From contig OZ010789.1 in the NCBI GenBank assembly GCA_963932465.1, forward strand, positions 598,887,968-598,951,967: DNA of 64,000 bases. Reading direction: 5' to 3'. A program made the translations under genes and the position numbers. A model generated the notes under the pieces. It had not been told where the DNA came from. It did no database searches and saw only the letters and a program-made list of their open reading frames with translations. Below are positions 34,060 through 45,239 of the stretch, piece by piece. The stretch comes from Maratus speciosus. Taxonomy: Eukaryota; Arthropoda; Arachnida; Araneae; Salticidae. Each line of letters opens with the position of its first letter. The stretch's first letter is position 1.

Positions 34060-34912
34060 TACACTCCAGAAATTATTACTCAAAGACAGTATTGTAACAG
34101 ATTTCTTTTGTGTGTCCCTGTAAATGAATAAAAAAGACTATGAATGCCCTGTTCTAACGTGATCGGGGTGAAATTCAGTGATTTATGTCAGTTTCAATAC
34201 ATTTTAAATAGCGTGATGCCATTGAAATACACTGCAAACGATTTTTCCCCATATACTATAAAGTAATGGAATTATTTTGAGTGTCCCCGTAAATGAACTA
34301 TTAATCCCACATACTTCATATACAATACCAAACATACTTTGGTGACCCTAAATAACTGTTATCCATTACGTGTAAATCCGAGTATATTTACGGGAGTCAG
34401 AGCGTGGCCAGACGAAACCGAATGCATAAACATTTTTCAACTTTGTTGAAAGTGTTAAAAATTATTGAATTTATAAACGCATACCACAACTGAAAACGCA
34501 GTTCCAGCAATTATTGTTTGTAGGGTTCAATTATTGTTCATTTTCTTAAGTAGCAAAATTATTTTGTGTGTCCCTGTAAATGAACGACAAATTCTATGTT
34601 CACCACGTTCTATTGTAAAAACCTTCAGCCATAAATATCAATTCCAATACGTTTGAAATAGTGTAATATCATTAAAATACATCGTAAACCATTTTTCCCC
34701 ATAGATAGTAATGTAGCGCAATTCTTTTGAGTGTTCCTGTAAATGAACCGTAAATTCTACACACTTTGTTTTCAATACCGAACATGCTATAGTAAACTTT
34801 AATAATATATATAAATTTCATGGCAATCGGGCTTTATTTATGCGAGTTAGAGCACGGACAGACAAACCGAATTCATAAACACTATTTAATTCTGTTAAAA
34901 AGTGTTAAAAAA

Positions 34913-36343
34913 TGGCTTGATATTTGGGAAATAATTCTATACATTTGGAAGGAATTTACCAAATTAGTGTTTGGTTGTTGAGATAGCTTATAACTGATAG
35001 CTAACAAAAATGTGTATAAGAAATAAATCATTGAAATTCCAAAACTTCAGTATACATATCGATAAATAATCAATTAAGATTGTTCAAAAAATGGCCCAAC
35101 AGGGTCTATATAATGATTTTAAACATATACCGAAAAAACTTTCATTACACTATGTCTTGTAAAATATATTTTAATAAAGAAAAAGTTAATTATTGTTCTT
35201 GATTTACAATAGGGCACATCATTCTTATTACAACGAAATTTTACAAAAATTAATTTCTCATTTGCAGTATGACAAAAGAGAAACTTTAATTACCTTATTA
35301 TTAAAATCTCAGTGTTCTGTTTATAAAGATTAAAAAGTCTAATCTAAAAATAAAAGCAGTATTTTAAAACAGTAATACTAATTTACATCTGAAACTTGTT
35401 ATTAAAGTTTTTCTCAAAATATCTCATTTGTGTTTTCTTTTCCTATTTGGTGTTTTATTAGAACTTTCTTTTAAAGGATGCATTAAACATGTGCAGTGTT
35501 TAAGCAATAATAATATATATTCTAAATCATTTATATTAAGGCATTTTTTAAAAGAATGTTCGTATTTAGAAGAAAACTGACTTAATTTAGTTCCTAAAAG
35601 AATACGTAGTAAAACAATTGTTAGACAGAAAACATTGCATCGGATATTTTTGAAACATTTAGTCAACACTGAAATCAAGAAATATTAACACGAAAGAGAA
35701 AATGTAATAGTTAAATATTATAATTTAAAAAATTACTTTCTGCGCATTTTATTTACTCGCAGAATCCAGAGTCGTTAACCTTTAACTATACATTTTCCCT
35801 TTTAAATTATCTTCATACATGGTACATTCATCCTAGACTTTTATCTTTACATGCATAAATCTTACATATTTACATACTTGCAGTGGCGGCTCGTAATTTA
35901 TTTAAATGGGGATTCACAATACATAAAATGCAAAAAGAAAATCGCCCAGAACGACCTACTGGTTGAAATACATTTGAGTTTTTAAATTTAAATGAAAACA
36001 GTGCAATTAAACGAAATAACAAGCGCTTAGGAAAAGTGTAACACATCACTTTCTACGACGGAAGATCATACAATCAAATAAATAAAGAACAAATATTACG
36101 TGGGTGGATCCAAAAAAATGGTTACAAACAGTTGCAATTGAAAAGTAAATATTGCGAAGGGAATGTTTTCTTTTCCCCAGAGTAGGGACAGATGGCGCTA
36201 GTTGCTTGAAACGGTTGCTCGAATAGGTGGTGTAATTTTGCAGACACGTCAGAAAAATTTAAATATGAAGATGTTTAGAAAAAGTGTTGACTTGGAGGTA
36301 CGAGTCATGATTTTTATCTTATGGACAAAGACTGTGTCCTGGC
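34913..36343. other. AT-rich DNA, one lone transposon-like end
   Basis: 'cagtggcggctcgtaattta' at 35881 resembles a DNA transposon terminus, but no inverted partner is seen downstream. The minus-strand 84-codon frame at 35424-35678 has no recognisable feature and AT-rich composition. Confidence 0.5.
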
Positions 36344-36480
36344 ATGTTGAATGATGGTGTAATCCTCCTGCATGACATTTCCATGCCTCATACTACTCGT
36401 CAAACTCAAGAATTACTGCAAAAGTCCAAGCGGGAAGTCTGGAAATACCCCCTATACAGCCCAAATTTGCTCATGGAATT
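36344..36480 (+). pseudogene. Mariner transposase fragment, catalytic region
   Basis: It reads 'MLNDGVILLHDISMPHTTRQ', then 'TQELLQKSKREVWKYPLYSP' and 'NLLMEF'. The order matches the mariner block with the second catalytic Asp (LLHDNARPHT type) and the third at Y-SPD-L. Here the second Asp is present (LLHD), but the third position reads N (YSPNL), so the enzyme would be dead even if full length. Nothing before or after extends the frame; it is an isolated fragment and belongs to a different part of the gene than the 24.6-kb copy. Confidence 0.85.
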
Positions 36481-36514
36481 CCCTTTAAGTATTTTTCGAC
36501 AATAAACTGAAATA

Positions 36515-36715
36515 TACACGAGTTTTTTTTGTGCAGTCCTGTGTATAATATGTAGAATTTGTACACACCAAGTAACATGCAACAAATTAGTTAAATGTAA
36601 ATAAGTATACACAACTGAAAGAGTACTTCCAGAAATTATCGTTCATAGACAGTATTATTTACCCTTTAACAAAATTATTTTGTGCGTCCCTGCAAATGAA
36701 TACTAAAATGCTATC
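36515..36715 (+). repeat. Family A fragment
   Basis: 'gtgcagtcctgtgtataata', 'tacttccagaaattatcgtt' and 'gcgtccctgcaaatgaa' match the middle of family A. Confidence 0.75.
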
Positions 36716-37738
36716 TATTTATATAAAATCCAAGTCTCTGTGTGTCCCTCACGATTCCGGTAGGACCGCCTCATTGAAATGAGTAATTGTTAAAAAATAC
36801 TAATGCAGGGTTACCACAGTAGCGCCAAATGTTAGCCAGCTTTGTGACAGCTGGCTAATATGGTGAAATTCCCATTTAAAACCATTAATCTTTCATAAAG
36901 GAGGTCTCCGAAATTTAATTTAAACTCCGCTCTTTTAAGATATTTTTTCAAAATCTATGAGTGAGAATTTAAAGTACATCTTTACATCTTCCTCCCGATG
37001 ATACTAATAAAATAACCGTCAATAGACGACACTGTACTGTGTGTGAGCTCCTAACTGTGCGATTTTAATGTGCTTTAGGTACTTTTCCAGTATAGGTGCC
37101 TTGGCGAAAAAGGAAATTTGGCAACATATTTTCCGGGAACCTATCCACTGTTTCATTTTATATACACACGCATTTTTTTCGATATTTATGCGATTTATTT
37201 AACATAAAAAAGCCGTTTCTCTAATTTTATACAGAAACAGATGTAATTTGTACATAAAAACATCAATAATATACATATAAAATAAACATATAAAACAAAC
37301 AAAAACGCTCATCAAGTTTGTTTTCATACCTGTTTATATGATTTGACAACAAATCTCGATACTTTCCCGTTATACGGACACCATGCCAAAATGTATGCTA
37401 ATGCGCCAATTATTTTAAAATGCTAAAAGATATTTGTAATTTTATGCTAGCAGTTTAATATGAGTTTTATTTTATTGCTTTATTTTATAACATTTATTTG
37501 TTCACTTATTTTAAGTATATATTTGTGATTTAATGAAATAGTTCGTAAAAGTCTGGAATTTTCAAATGTTATATTTTTTAAATGCTCACTTTAGTATCGA
37601 CATGTTTTTCTTTTCTTTTTCAAATGCTTAAATTCGCGTGATTTTCATTTTGCGCCCACTATTACGCTTGGCGACAATGGTATCCGTATAACGGAAAAGT
37701 ACCCAAATCTCCATTTCTGATGCCCAAATTACACCAAG

Positions 37739-37773
<35 letters not shown>

Positions 37774-37907
37774 AAAAAAAAAACGTCAAAGCCCCTACAG
37801 TGGAAAAGTTACCAAACTGTCTATTATTTTGCGCTAGCTGTGTTATAGTTTGTACTATATGCAAGGGGATTGGAGCGAAGAGTTTAAACATTAAATATTA
37901 AAGTTTC
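36716..37907. other. No gene; short hairpin and poly-A run
   Basis: 'atctatttatataaaatcca' at 36713 looks like the start of another dispersed repeat ('ctctgtgtgtccctcacgat'). 36833-36859 is a 10-bp perfect stem, 'ttagccagct' / 'agctggctaa'. 37743-37783 is almost pure A. Confidence 0.6.
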
Positions 37908-38085
37908 GGCACAGATGTCATATACGCCCCATATTGGCGCGATTTTTTTCTGACGCCAATGCAATATACACAACGGGTACTTAACTGGCGCCAAAGTGTC
38001 GTTATTTTGCTTGATATGGTAACCCGGATGTTGTTGTTTGTGCTGTTGATGTTTTCGCAAAATTGGCGTATATGACAACTGTGCC
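37908..38085. mobile_element. hAT-type MITE, copy 1 (178 bp)
   Basis: The left end 'ggcacagatgtcatatacgc' is inverted at the right end 'gcgtatatgacaactgtgcc'. Both flanks are AAAGTTTC (37900-37907 and 38086-38093), an exact 8-bp target duplication. The interior has 'ttggcgcgatttttttctga' and 'gtgtcgttattttgcttgat'. The 8-bp duplication points to hAT. No coding capacity. Confidence 0.93.
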
Positions 38086-38144
38086 AAAGTTTCTATAAAG
38101 CAGTATAAGACTAAAAAATTAAGAATAAAATAAATTCAAAATAA

Positions 38145-38715
38145 GACTAAAGAACAAAGAAAAATCATGCGTTAAGCATAGAATATGAAACACTTTCCAA
38201 CACATCCTGAATGCTTTAACAAAACTTCGTTATTTGGGGAAATAAGGTAAATAAGATAACTAAGTAAACATTTTAGAAGACGCATAAAAAATTTTAAAAA
38301 TTGATTTCAGCAGTTACCGTCCATAGCCAATAGTATCGTTATTACATGCCACTATTTATCCAAAATTTAATTTAAACTACTCTTAAAACCACTGAAATCA
38401 CAATTCCAGATATTATCATCCATAGACGGTTATGTATCCAATTCTTTGCGTGAACCTGTATATCATTTTATCTATATTCTACAAACATTTCTTAGTAAAC
38501 TAAATGCAGTTCAGCGTAAAAATGCATAACTCCTTTAAAAACCACCTGTAAGCAATTTACTCTCATACTCAGTAACCCTTATGAATTCTTTTGTGTAGCC
38601 TTGCATATGAAATGTAGCATTTATACACACAGTATAGTATGCATAAATGTAGTGAAACATAAAAGCGCATATCATAATTAAAAATGCATTTCTAGCAATC
38701 ATTGCTTATGTACCA
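38145..38715 (+). repeat. Family A copy, partial
   Basis: 'catgcgttaagcatagaata' and 'acactttccaacacatcctg' open it. 'gtgaacctgtatatcatttt' and 'tagcaatcattgctta' follow. No terminal hairpin is present. It parallels 45240-45990 closely. Confidence 0.8.
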
Positions 38716-38878
38716 GATTTCCGAGAAAAGTTTCTTAGCGAGAAAGAAGTTTGCCAAAGTATTTTCTGACAACCTATTTACTGCTTCATACTCACAAGCA
38801 ATTTTTTCCATATGTATGCAATTTATTTAATATAAAGAAGCTATTTACCCATTTTTATAAAGAAACAGAAGTAATTTT

Positions 38879-39196
38879 TGCACAGATGTCATATACGCAT
38901 CGGGGTTGGCATGTTTTTCTCTGACGCCAATTTGGCAGAAATCTCGCTTTCGAATACCAGTTACTTATATATTTTTAAATTATTTGCTATCATTTTGAAA
39001 AGGAAATAACTATAAATAAATAAAAGTTTGAATAATAACTTTAGAACAAAACAGTTTATATAATTAAAAACAGAAAATAAAAGTAAATAAACAATTTATT
39101 AATAAGTAAAAAACAATAGCCGGGTTACCATAGCAGGAAAAATAACACCATATTGGCGCCAGTTAGGTATCCCGGTTCATATCTGAAATCTGTGCC
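38879..39196. mobile_element. hAT-type MITE, copy 2, with extra interior (318 bp)
   Basis: The ends are 'tgcacagatgtcatatacgc' and 'atatctgaaatctgtgcc'. The flanks are GTAATTTT (38871-38878) and GTAATTTG (39197-39204), an 8-bp target duplication with one change. The interior shares 'gccgggttaccatagcagga' and 'atattggcgcca' with its neighbours but holds about 120 bp of unrelated AT-rich sequence. Confidence 0.82.
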
Positions 39197-39242
39197 GTAA
39201 TTTGTATATAAAAAAATATTATATATATTTAGAAACGATTTT

Positions 39243-39450
39243 GGAACAGATGTCATATTCGCCCCATATTGGCGCGATTTTTTTTTTTGACGCCAAATCA
39301 TATAGGCAAAGGGTACTTAACTTGCCCCAAAGTGTCGTTATTTTGCTTGATGTGGTAACCCGGATTATGTTGTTTATGCTGTTGATGTTTTCGCCAAATT
39401 GGCAACCGAAAAAAATCGCGCCAATATGGGGCGAATATGACATCTGTACC
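39243..39450. mobile_element. hAT-type MITE, copy 3 (208 bp)
   Basis: The terminal inverted repeats are over 40 bp: 'ggaacagatgtcatattcgc' + 'cccatattggcgcgattttt' against the inverse at the right. The flanks are ACGATTTT on both sides (39235-39242 and 39451-39458). The two long open frames here, one on each strand (39202-39519 and 39219-39542), exist because the element is palindromic; they are not genes. Confidence 0.93.
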
Positions 39451-39458
39451 ACGATTTT

Positions 39459-40076
39459 TTCTATGTATATAAGTGCATATATAAACAAAAATAAAAGTTC
39501 ATTAGATTTGTTTTCATAGCTGTTTATATATTTTGGCAACATATCTCACTTTCTGATGCCCGAATTGCGTCAAGCTTTTTTTTTAAATGCTCTATAATTG
39601 GAAAGTACCTAAATAAATAATTAACAGAAATAACCAATTATACAAACTAAAACTTTTTATTTCGAGATCAAAGCATTGTTTTTAATTTCAATTAAAAATA
39701 CATATATCCTTGGATAATTTCAGTTGAAATTAGGTTCACAGCTTAATATCTCATTCCATAAACCTATACAAACACAAGTGATTCATTCATCGTGAAACGT
39801 AAAAAATATTAAATCATTGAGGTAATCATACACAAAGTAAGTTCTCCAACAATCAATGGACAATATTCTAATGACGTCATAGTAGGTAAAATGGTGGCGG
39901 TATCGTTTGTTTATGGTTTGAAATCCAAAGATTTAATTTTGCAATGTCTCTTAGTTACATCATTTTATTGTCATATTTATGAGCTCAGAACAAAAGCATA
40001 TTTTTTTCATTATTTAGTTATTAAAGACGGAAAAAAATTATAAATGCATGATTTGAAAAATTTAAATAATTTTCGT
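39459..40076. other. No gene; CRE-like palindrome
   Basis: 'atgacgtcat' at ~39870-39879 is a 10-bp palindrome that resembles a CREB/ATF site; there is no gene here to regulate. Otherwise nothing recognised. Confidence 0.45.
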
Positions 40077-40359
40077 TACTTCTTAGTTATCCCGTCGATC
40101 AAATTACTGTCGCCAAATTGCAAGATTAATTGTCAATAATGGTTGCCATTAATTAATTAATTGTAAGATTAAATGCCATTAATGGCCAATAAATCCATTA
40201 ATTCGACGTTTTATTTGTATTTTTATTAATGTTTTGCTAATTTATTTGTTCTTTCGTTATTTAAAATAAAAAAAAAATATGTCAATGTGTATAATTTGGC
40301 GAGTGGTTTGGCGATTTATATAATTTGGCGAAATTGGTCGACGGGATAACTAAGAAGTA
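40077..40359. mobile_element. MITE with CTTCTTAGTTATCCC ends (283 bp)
   Basis: The left end 'tacttcttagttatcccgtc' and right end 'gacgggataactaagaagta' are exact inverses (22 bp with the next bases). Pairing goes on less exactly into 'gtcgccaaatt' / 'aatttggcgaaatt'. Terminal TA on both sides fits a TA target. The left half is related to sequence at 42590-42660 and 43620-43690. Confidence 0.87.
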
Positions 40360-41039
40360 CCTAATTTTCTTAATAGTAAAAAATAACATCGGGAAGTAAC
40401 AGCGGGTTTAAGTTAAATAAGTTTAACAGTTTAATTCTGTTGTAATATTCAAAATAACTGTATTTATTAGATTTCAGTAAACAACATCAGGGCCCGATTA
40501 AACTTTGAAATTAGAGAAATTACAATGTCATTTCAGGACCTTTCTTTTGGAGAAGCTTTTCTAAATTCCACATATACATGGAAACTCTTCAGTGTTAGAA
40601 TTATTATTCTTAGAACTGACATAACATGAGAACGGCCTGCAATTTTACACAAGTTTTTGAAAACTACTTTACATCAGAAATTTTACTAAAAACTGATTAC
40701 TTTTTTGTTATAGCGGCCCACACTATTAGGATTATGACAAGTTGCAGCCAATTTCGCCAACGTCGTAACCAAGATCGTGAAGCACACACATATAATATCA
40801 TTTCATGAAATCGTATACGATAATTTAATGGTTTTTACCTTACTTCAAGTGCGTAATTTATTTATTTTTAAGGCTTAACAATTTAAATTGTCCAATATAT
40901 GAATTTAAAAAAATGTAAACAAAGATTAAATTGACATGACCGCAAAAAGCCTCAAATCTGCATAACACTTGGAACCAAACTATGCAGATTAGTGGTCTTC
41001 TACTGTACACAATTTTTCATAAATGTGTTTCGTTCTTAA
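40360..41039. other. AT-rich DNA, nothing recognised
   Basis: No gene or termini seen. Confidence 0.5.
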
Positions 41040-41700
41040 AATGTGTAATTTTCCTCTATCACTGCGGAACAAGCGAGAAAACTCATATTCTTGCACATGA
41101 GTTGTATATATCTTTATATCTAAATTTCCGTCATTTTTGACGGGCTACCTTTCTAGTTTAAATTATAATCTCCAGTAAGCTTCTTGTAGTGCACCACAGT
41201 GATGCAACCTTTACAATATGGATGAAATAGATTAACATACTTAAAGTGAATTTTAAACGATTTCCCTCATAGATTAAAAACGACTGTAACGAAATTATTT
41301 TAAATGTCGGTGCAAATGAACTATAAATGCTACACGCACTTCATTTTCATTACCGAATGCAGTGATGAATTCAGACATTTTTCTTCGGGAGAGATTTCTG
41401 TGGCTCCGGGGGGGGGGGGGGGGACATTATAACATTATAGGGGAATTGCACTTTTTGACCATTGAAAACACACAAAATCTCAAATCTTCCGGGAGCACAT
41501 CTCATTGTTCCGGGGAGGCATGTTCACCCCCACCGGGCCACCACTGAATTCAACAACGATCGAACGTACCGAACGTGCCATAGTTAGCATCAATAATATA
41601 TATCAATTACGTGGCAATCGGAATATATTTACGCGAGTTAAATTTTCAGACAGACAGACGGCCAGACAAACCGAATGCATAAATATTTCTCAACTATCTA
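41040..41700 (+). repeat. Family A copy, interrupted, hairpin decayed
   Basis: 'cgatttccctcatagattaa', 'gtcggtgcaaatgaactata' and 'cgcgagttaaattttcagac' plus 'agacggccagacaaaccgaa' mark it. The insertion between 'attaccgaa' (41351-41359) and 'gtaccgaacgtgcc' (41566-41579) is about 200 bp, has a 16-nt G run near 41409 and ends 'gggccaccactg'. 'taccgaa' on both sides may be its target duplication. The final hairpin cannot form. Confidence 0.7.
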
Positions 41701-41931
41701 TATTATAAAGGATAAACATATCTGTGAGTAACGCATATGTCGTTCTACGAATGGTAACATTTAAAATTTGAAATGAAATTTCGCTTTTGCAATTCTCGCA
41801 ACAGCAAATTTTTAAACTTTTAAACATCACTAATTTACACTTTTTACACCGTCCTATAGGGGGTGGGGGATATCCTTTTAAATGCAATTTGTTTGAAAGC
41901 TGTATCTCAATTTTTTAGATATTATTATTAT

Positions 41932-41966
<35 letters not shown>

Positions 41967-42030
41967 TAGTTTTTAATACCATTTTACTTACCCATCATAC
42001 CTAGTATAGGGGAAGTCTTGTCATCATTTT
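41695..42030 (+). repeat. Family E repeat, copy 1
   Basis: It starts 'tctatattataaaggataaa' and includes 'cttttgcaattctcgcaaca' and 'tttaaatgcaatttgtttga'. A long T run (41934-41965) follows. Related copies are at 47690, 49380 (reverse) and 57030 (reverse). The 65-codon minus frame is not called. Confidence 0.7.
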
Positions 42031-42048
42031 AAAAATCGAAAAAAAAAA

Positions 42049-43082
42049 TTGACGGATTTACACGTTTCAGACACTGGAGATTCCGAAAAACATATTTTTA
42101 GAAAAAAAAATTGTCCGTCCGTCTGTATGTGTGTGCGCCTGTAACCTCTCTATCTCCCGAACAAATTGAGATAGAGACTTGAAATTGGTGTGTACTTAGG
42201 AAGTAACAATGGGAAGAAACCTATTGAATATCAGTAACCTCGATTATCCGGAACTTTTTTTTCGGACTCTCGAAATATTCGTTCTGATAAAAGGTATACA
42301 AAAATTTTCGAAATTGTTTATTTGAAGGAGTGAATATAAAAGACAATAAAAAACCATAAATTTTGCATCATGAATGAACTCCATCGGATAATTAGTTGCC
42401 GAGATATTTATAATTCTATTTTTCACACTCTTCGATTTTCCATGACCCTGTATTTCACTCAAATTTCAATTCAAAGATATATTTTCATTGGAAATGAGGC
42501 GCTTAATCCGACGCAGTAAACTGTTAGTTAATAGGATTATAATTTTTTGAGTTATAAGGATGTTTCTTTCACGCAATGCGGTACTACTCGATTATCCCGC
42601 CGACCAAAAAACTATCGCCAAATTGTAAGATTAAATGCCAATAATGACTTATCGTAAATGTCAAGCATTTAATGTCTCTCCATACCTATAAAGGGGTTTA
42701 ACATAGGGGGGGGACCCTGTTCTGTCGCCAAATACCGCCACGTTTGTCGCCAACTTGGCTGTATATCACCAAATTTGGCAACCAAAATGAGTCGCCAAAT
42801 TGGCGGTATCTCTAATATTTCGCCAAATTCCCATTAACTTCCATTGTAAACCAATAGCGTTTACTTACTTACAGAAAATCAACAAATTGAGATATTTTAA
42901 TGTAACAAAAAGTAATATTAGCTTAAGGGGTTATATTAATTATATTTAAGGAAGTCCAAATAAATTATGAATAAAAGTAACATGGTACAATGCTTAGCAA
43001 ATATCACATGTTTTATTTTCATATTTTATATTATCTATATCCATGATGGGTAAGTATTACGGTGGCCCCCAACGACTAGGGC
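42049..43082. repeat. ~1.03-kb direct tandem duplication, unit 1
   Basis: It begins 'gacggatttacacgtttcag' and ends '...ccccaacgactag'. It contains a family B-like end (reverse), 'cagtaacctcgattatccgg' (42233, Tigger-type end), and sequence related to the 40077 MITE ('gattatcccgccgaccaaaa', 'gtcgccaaattggcggtatc'). The 72-codon minus frame at 42244-42462 is repeated in unit 2 with changes and has no recognised domain. Confidence 0.85.
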
Positions 43083-44097
43083 GACGGATTTACACGTTTC
43101 AGACAATGGAGTTACGAAAAACATATTTTTAGAAGAAAAAAAAATTGCCGTCCGTCTGCATTTGTGTGTGTCTGTAAACGCTCTTTCTCCCGAACAAATT
43201 GAGATAGAGACTTGAAATTCGGTGTGTACTTAGGAAGTAACAATGAGAAGAAGCCTATTGAATATCAGTAACCTCGATTATCCAGAACTAATTTTTTCGG
43301 ACTCTCGAAATATTCGTTCTGATAAAAGGTTTACAAAAATTTTCGAAATTGTTTATTTGAAGGAGTGAATATAAAAGACAATAAAAAAACATAAATTTTG
43401 AATCATGAATGAACTCCATCGGATAATTAGTTGTCGAAATATTTGTAATTCTATTTTTCATACTCTTCGATTTTTCATGATCCTGTATTTCATTCAAATT
43501 TCAATTCAAAGATATATTTTATTTGGAAATGAGACGCTTAGTCCGACGCAGTAAACTGTTAGTCAATATTATTATAATTTTTCGAGTTATAAGGATGTTT
43601 CTTTTACGCAATTCGGTTCTACACGATTATCCCGCCAATCAGAAAACTATCGCCAAACTCTAAGATTAGGTGCCAATAATGGCTTATCGTAAATGTCAAG
43701 CATTTAATGCATCTCCATATCTATAAGGGGGTTACCATAGTCAGGATCCTGTGCTGTCGCCAAATACCGCCAAATTTGGCGCCTAAAATTAGATGCCAAA
43801 AGTGTTGCCAAATTGGCGGTATCTCTGATATTTCGCCTAATTCCCATAGACTTCCATTGTAAACCTATAGTGTTTACTTGCTTACAAAAAATCATCAAAC
43901 TGAGATATTTTAATGCAACAAAATAATATTAGCTTAAGGGATTATATTAATTATGTTTAAGGGAGTCTAAGTAAATTAAATTATGAATAAAGTAACATAA
44001 TACAATGCTTAGCATCTATCACATGTTTTATTTTCATATTTTATATTATGTATATCCATGATGGGTAAGTATTACGGTGGCCCCCAACGACTAGTTT
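43083..44097. repeat. ~1.02-kb direct tandem duplication, unit 2
   Basis: Near-repeat of unit 1 at an offset of about 1035 bp, with small insertions, deletions and substitutions throughout, for example in the T/A runs. It ends 'gtggcccccaacgactag' like unit 1. Confidence 0.85.
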
Positions 44098-44279
44098 CTA
44101 TTCGCGGCAACAAAAGTACACTATTTCTATTGAAAGTAAATGGAAAATAGTAAAAAATAGGAGATTACTGTATCTTTTTGTTGCCATTTTCTCATAAAAC
44201 CTGAAAAAAAGTTGAAATGAAAATACGCGCTATGTCAAAAATATCGTCTGTTATCCCGCGATAATGACGTCATATGCAT

Positions 44280-45147
44280 ACTTTTTACCCGACTGAAAAG
44301 AGGGGTTATGTGTTTCATGCGTATCTGTGTATGTGGTTTTCTTTATACCATCGAAACATCCCAACGGCTGGATGGATTTTAATGAATGAGGTCTATCGAT
44401 TCGTCTTAACGCCCGGTAGTTATAGGTTAGGTTTTGTTTTTATAAATTCAAAATGTCGGCTGTAAAATACAAAAAAAGGTGGTAGAGACGAAAAAAATGT
44501 ACGCACCCTATTGAGTGGCATATCATTCGATAGGAATTTGAAAATGAAGACGATGTTTCATTGACTATTTTACAGTCAGAAGCTCCGTTAAAATATTATA
44601 CAACCTGGAAGTTGTGTAGGTAGGATCTCTAGCTTTACTACAACTCTAACCATCATAGACATTTATAGACCTCATCAAAACAGTGTTTATGGATAGGAAC
44701 TAACAATTAAACACAACTTAAAAGTCATCAATACAAGTAAATAAAAAAATAGGTAAGTAATATAAATAATATAAAAAAATATTTTAAGTCAATTCCTACT
44801 TAAGTCAATAAGATAATTTTTTTTCTCCCATTCATCTTTCCTCTTGAGTGGCGCTTAAAATGCCTTGATCAAGAAGGGGGCTCTCTCGATTATTGAAAAT
44901 TAATTAATTTAATTTAATTAATGAATTAATATTTGAAAAACTGGATTAATATCAAGTGTCATCCACTACAAGTTTTAAAAAAATTATTTGAGCTTGATTC
45001 GACGAATAATAAGTATTTTATTAACGATTAAAAATTTTAACAAGATATGTATAGCGAGAGTGTGAGCTAATAATAGGAATTGAAAAAAAATAGTTTCACA
45101 TTGATGAGAAATAAGTAATTAGTTCGCTTTTTACGCAGTCGGGTTTT
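44280..45147. mobile_element. Possible element between inverted ACCCGACTG motifs
   Basis: 'tttttacccgactgaaaaga' at left and 'ctttttacgcagtcgggttt' at right face each other. 'aagaggggttatgtgtttca' and 'attcgtcttaacgcccggta' in the left part resemble arthropod repeat sequence known to me in general terms. 'gccttgatcaagaagggggc' (44861) repeats a motif from 33691. Boundaries are uncertain. Confidence 0.4.
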
Positions 45148-45239
45148 TTGATTTTTTAAACATAATTGTTAATCTATAGATGAAGTTTAAGACTGGATTG
45201 TAAAAGTGGATTGCTTTTGCGGATGTAAATGACATCATT

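Larger units (their letters stand above)
30290..34912 (+). repeat. Family A double copy carrying two nested elements
   Basis: Family A sequence is seen at 30290-30520, 32310-32907 and 34060-34912, and is contiguous if the two nested elements are removed. It has two successive 3' ends, each with a 'cgggagtcagagcgtggcca'/'gcgagttagagcacggacag' tract and hairpin (~34430-34455 and ~34880-34908), so it is a tandem pair. 'gtccctgtaaatgaa'-type motifs occur at ~34109, 34282, 34568 and 34732. Confidence 0.8.

Noticed and set aside
35424..35678. 84-codon minus-strand frame
   Set aside because: No domain, AT-driven composition, no splice or promoter context.
39202..39542. Two overlapping ~105-codon frames on opposite strands
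   Set aside because: They translate to the same residues because they read the two arms of a palindromic hAT-type MITE.
39870..39879. TGACGTCA palindrome as a working promoter element
   Set aside because: There is no gene nearby and a match this short is expected by chance in 64 kb.
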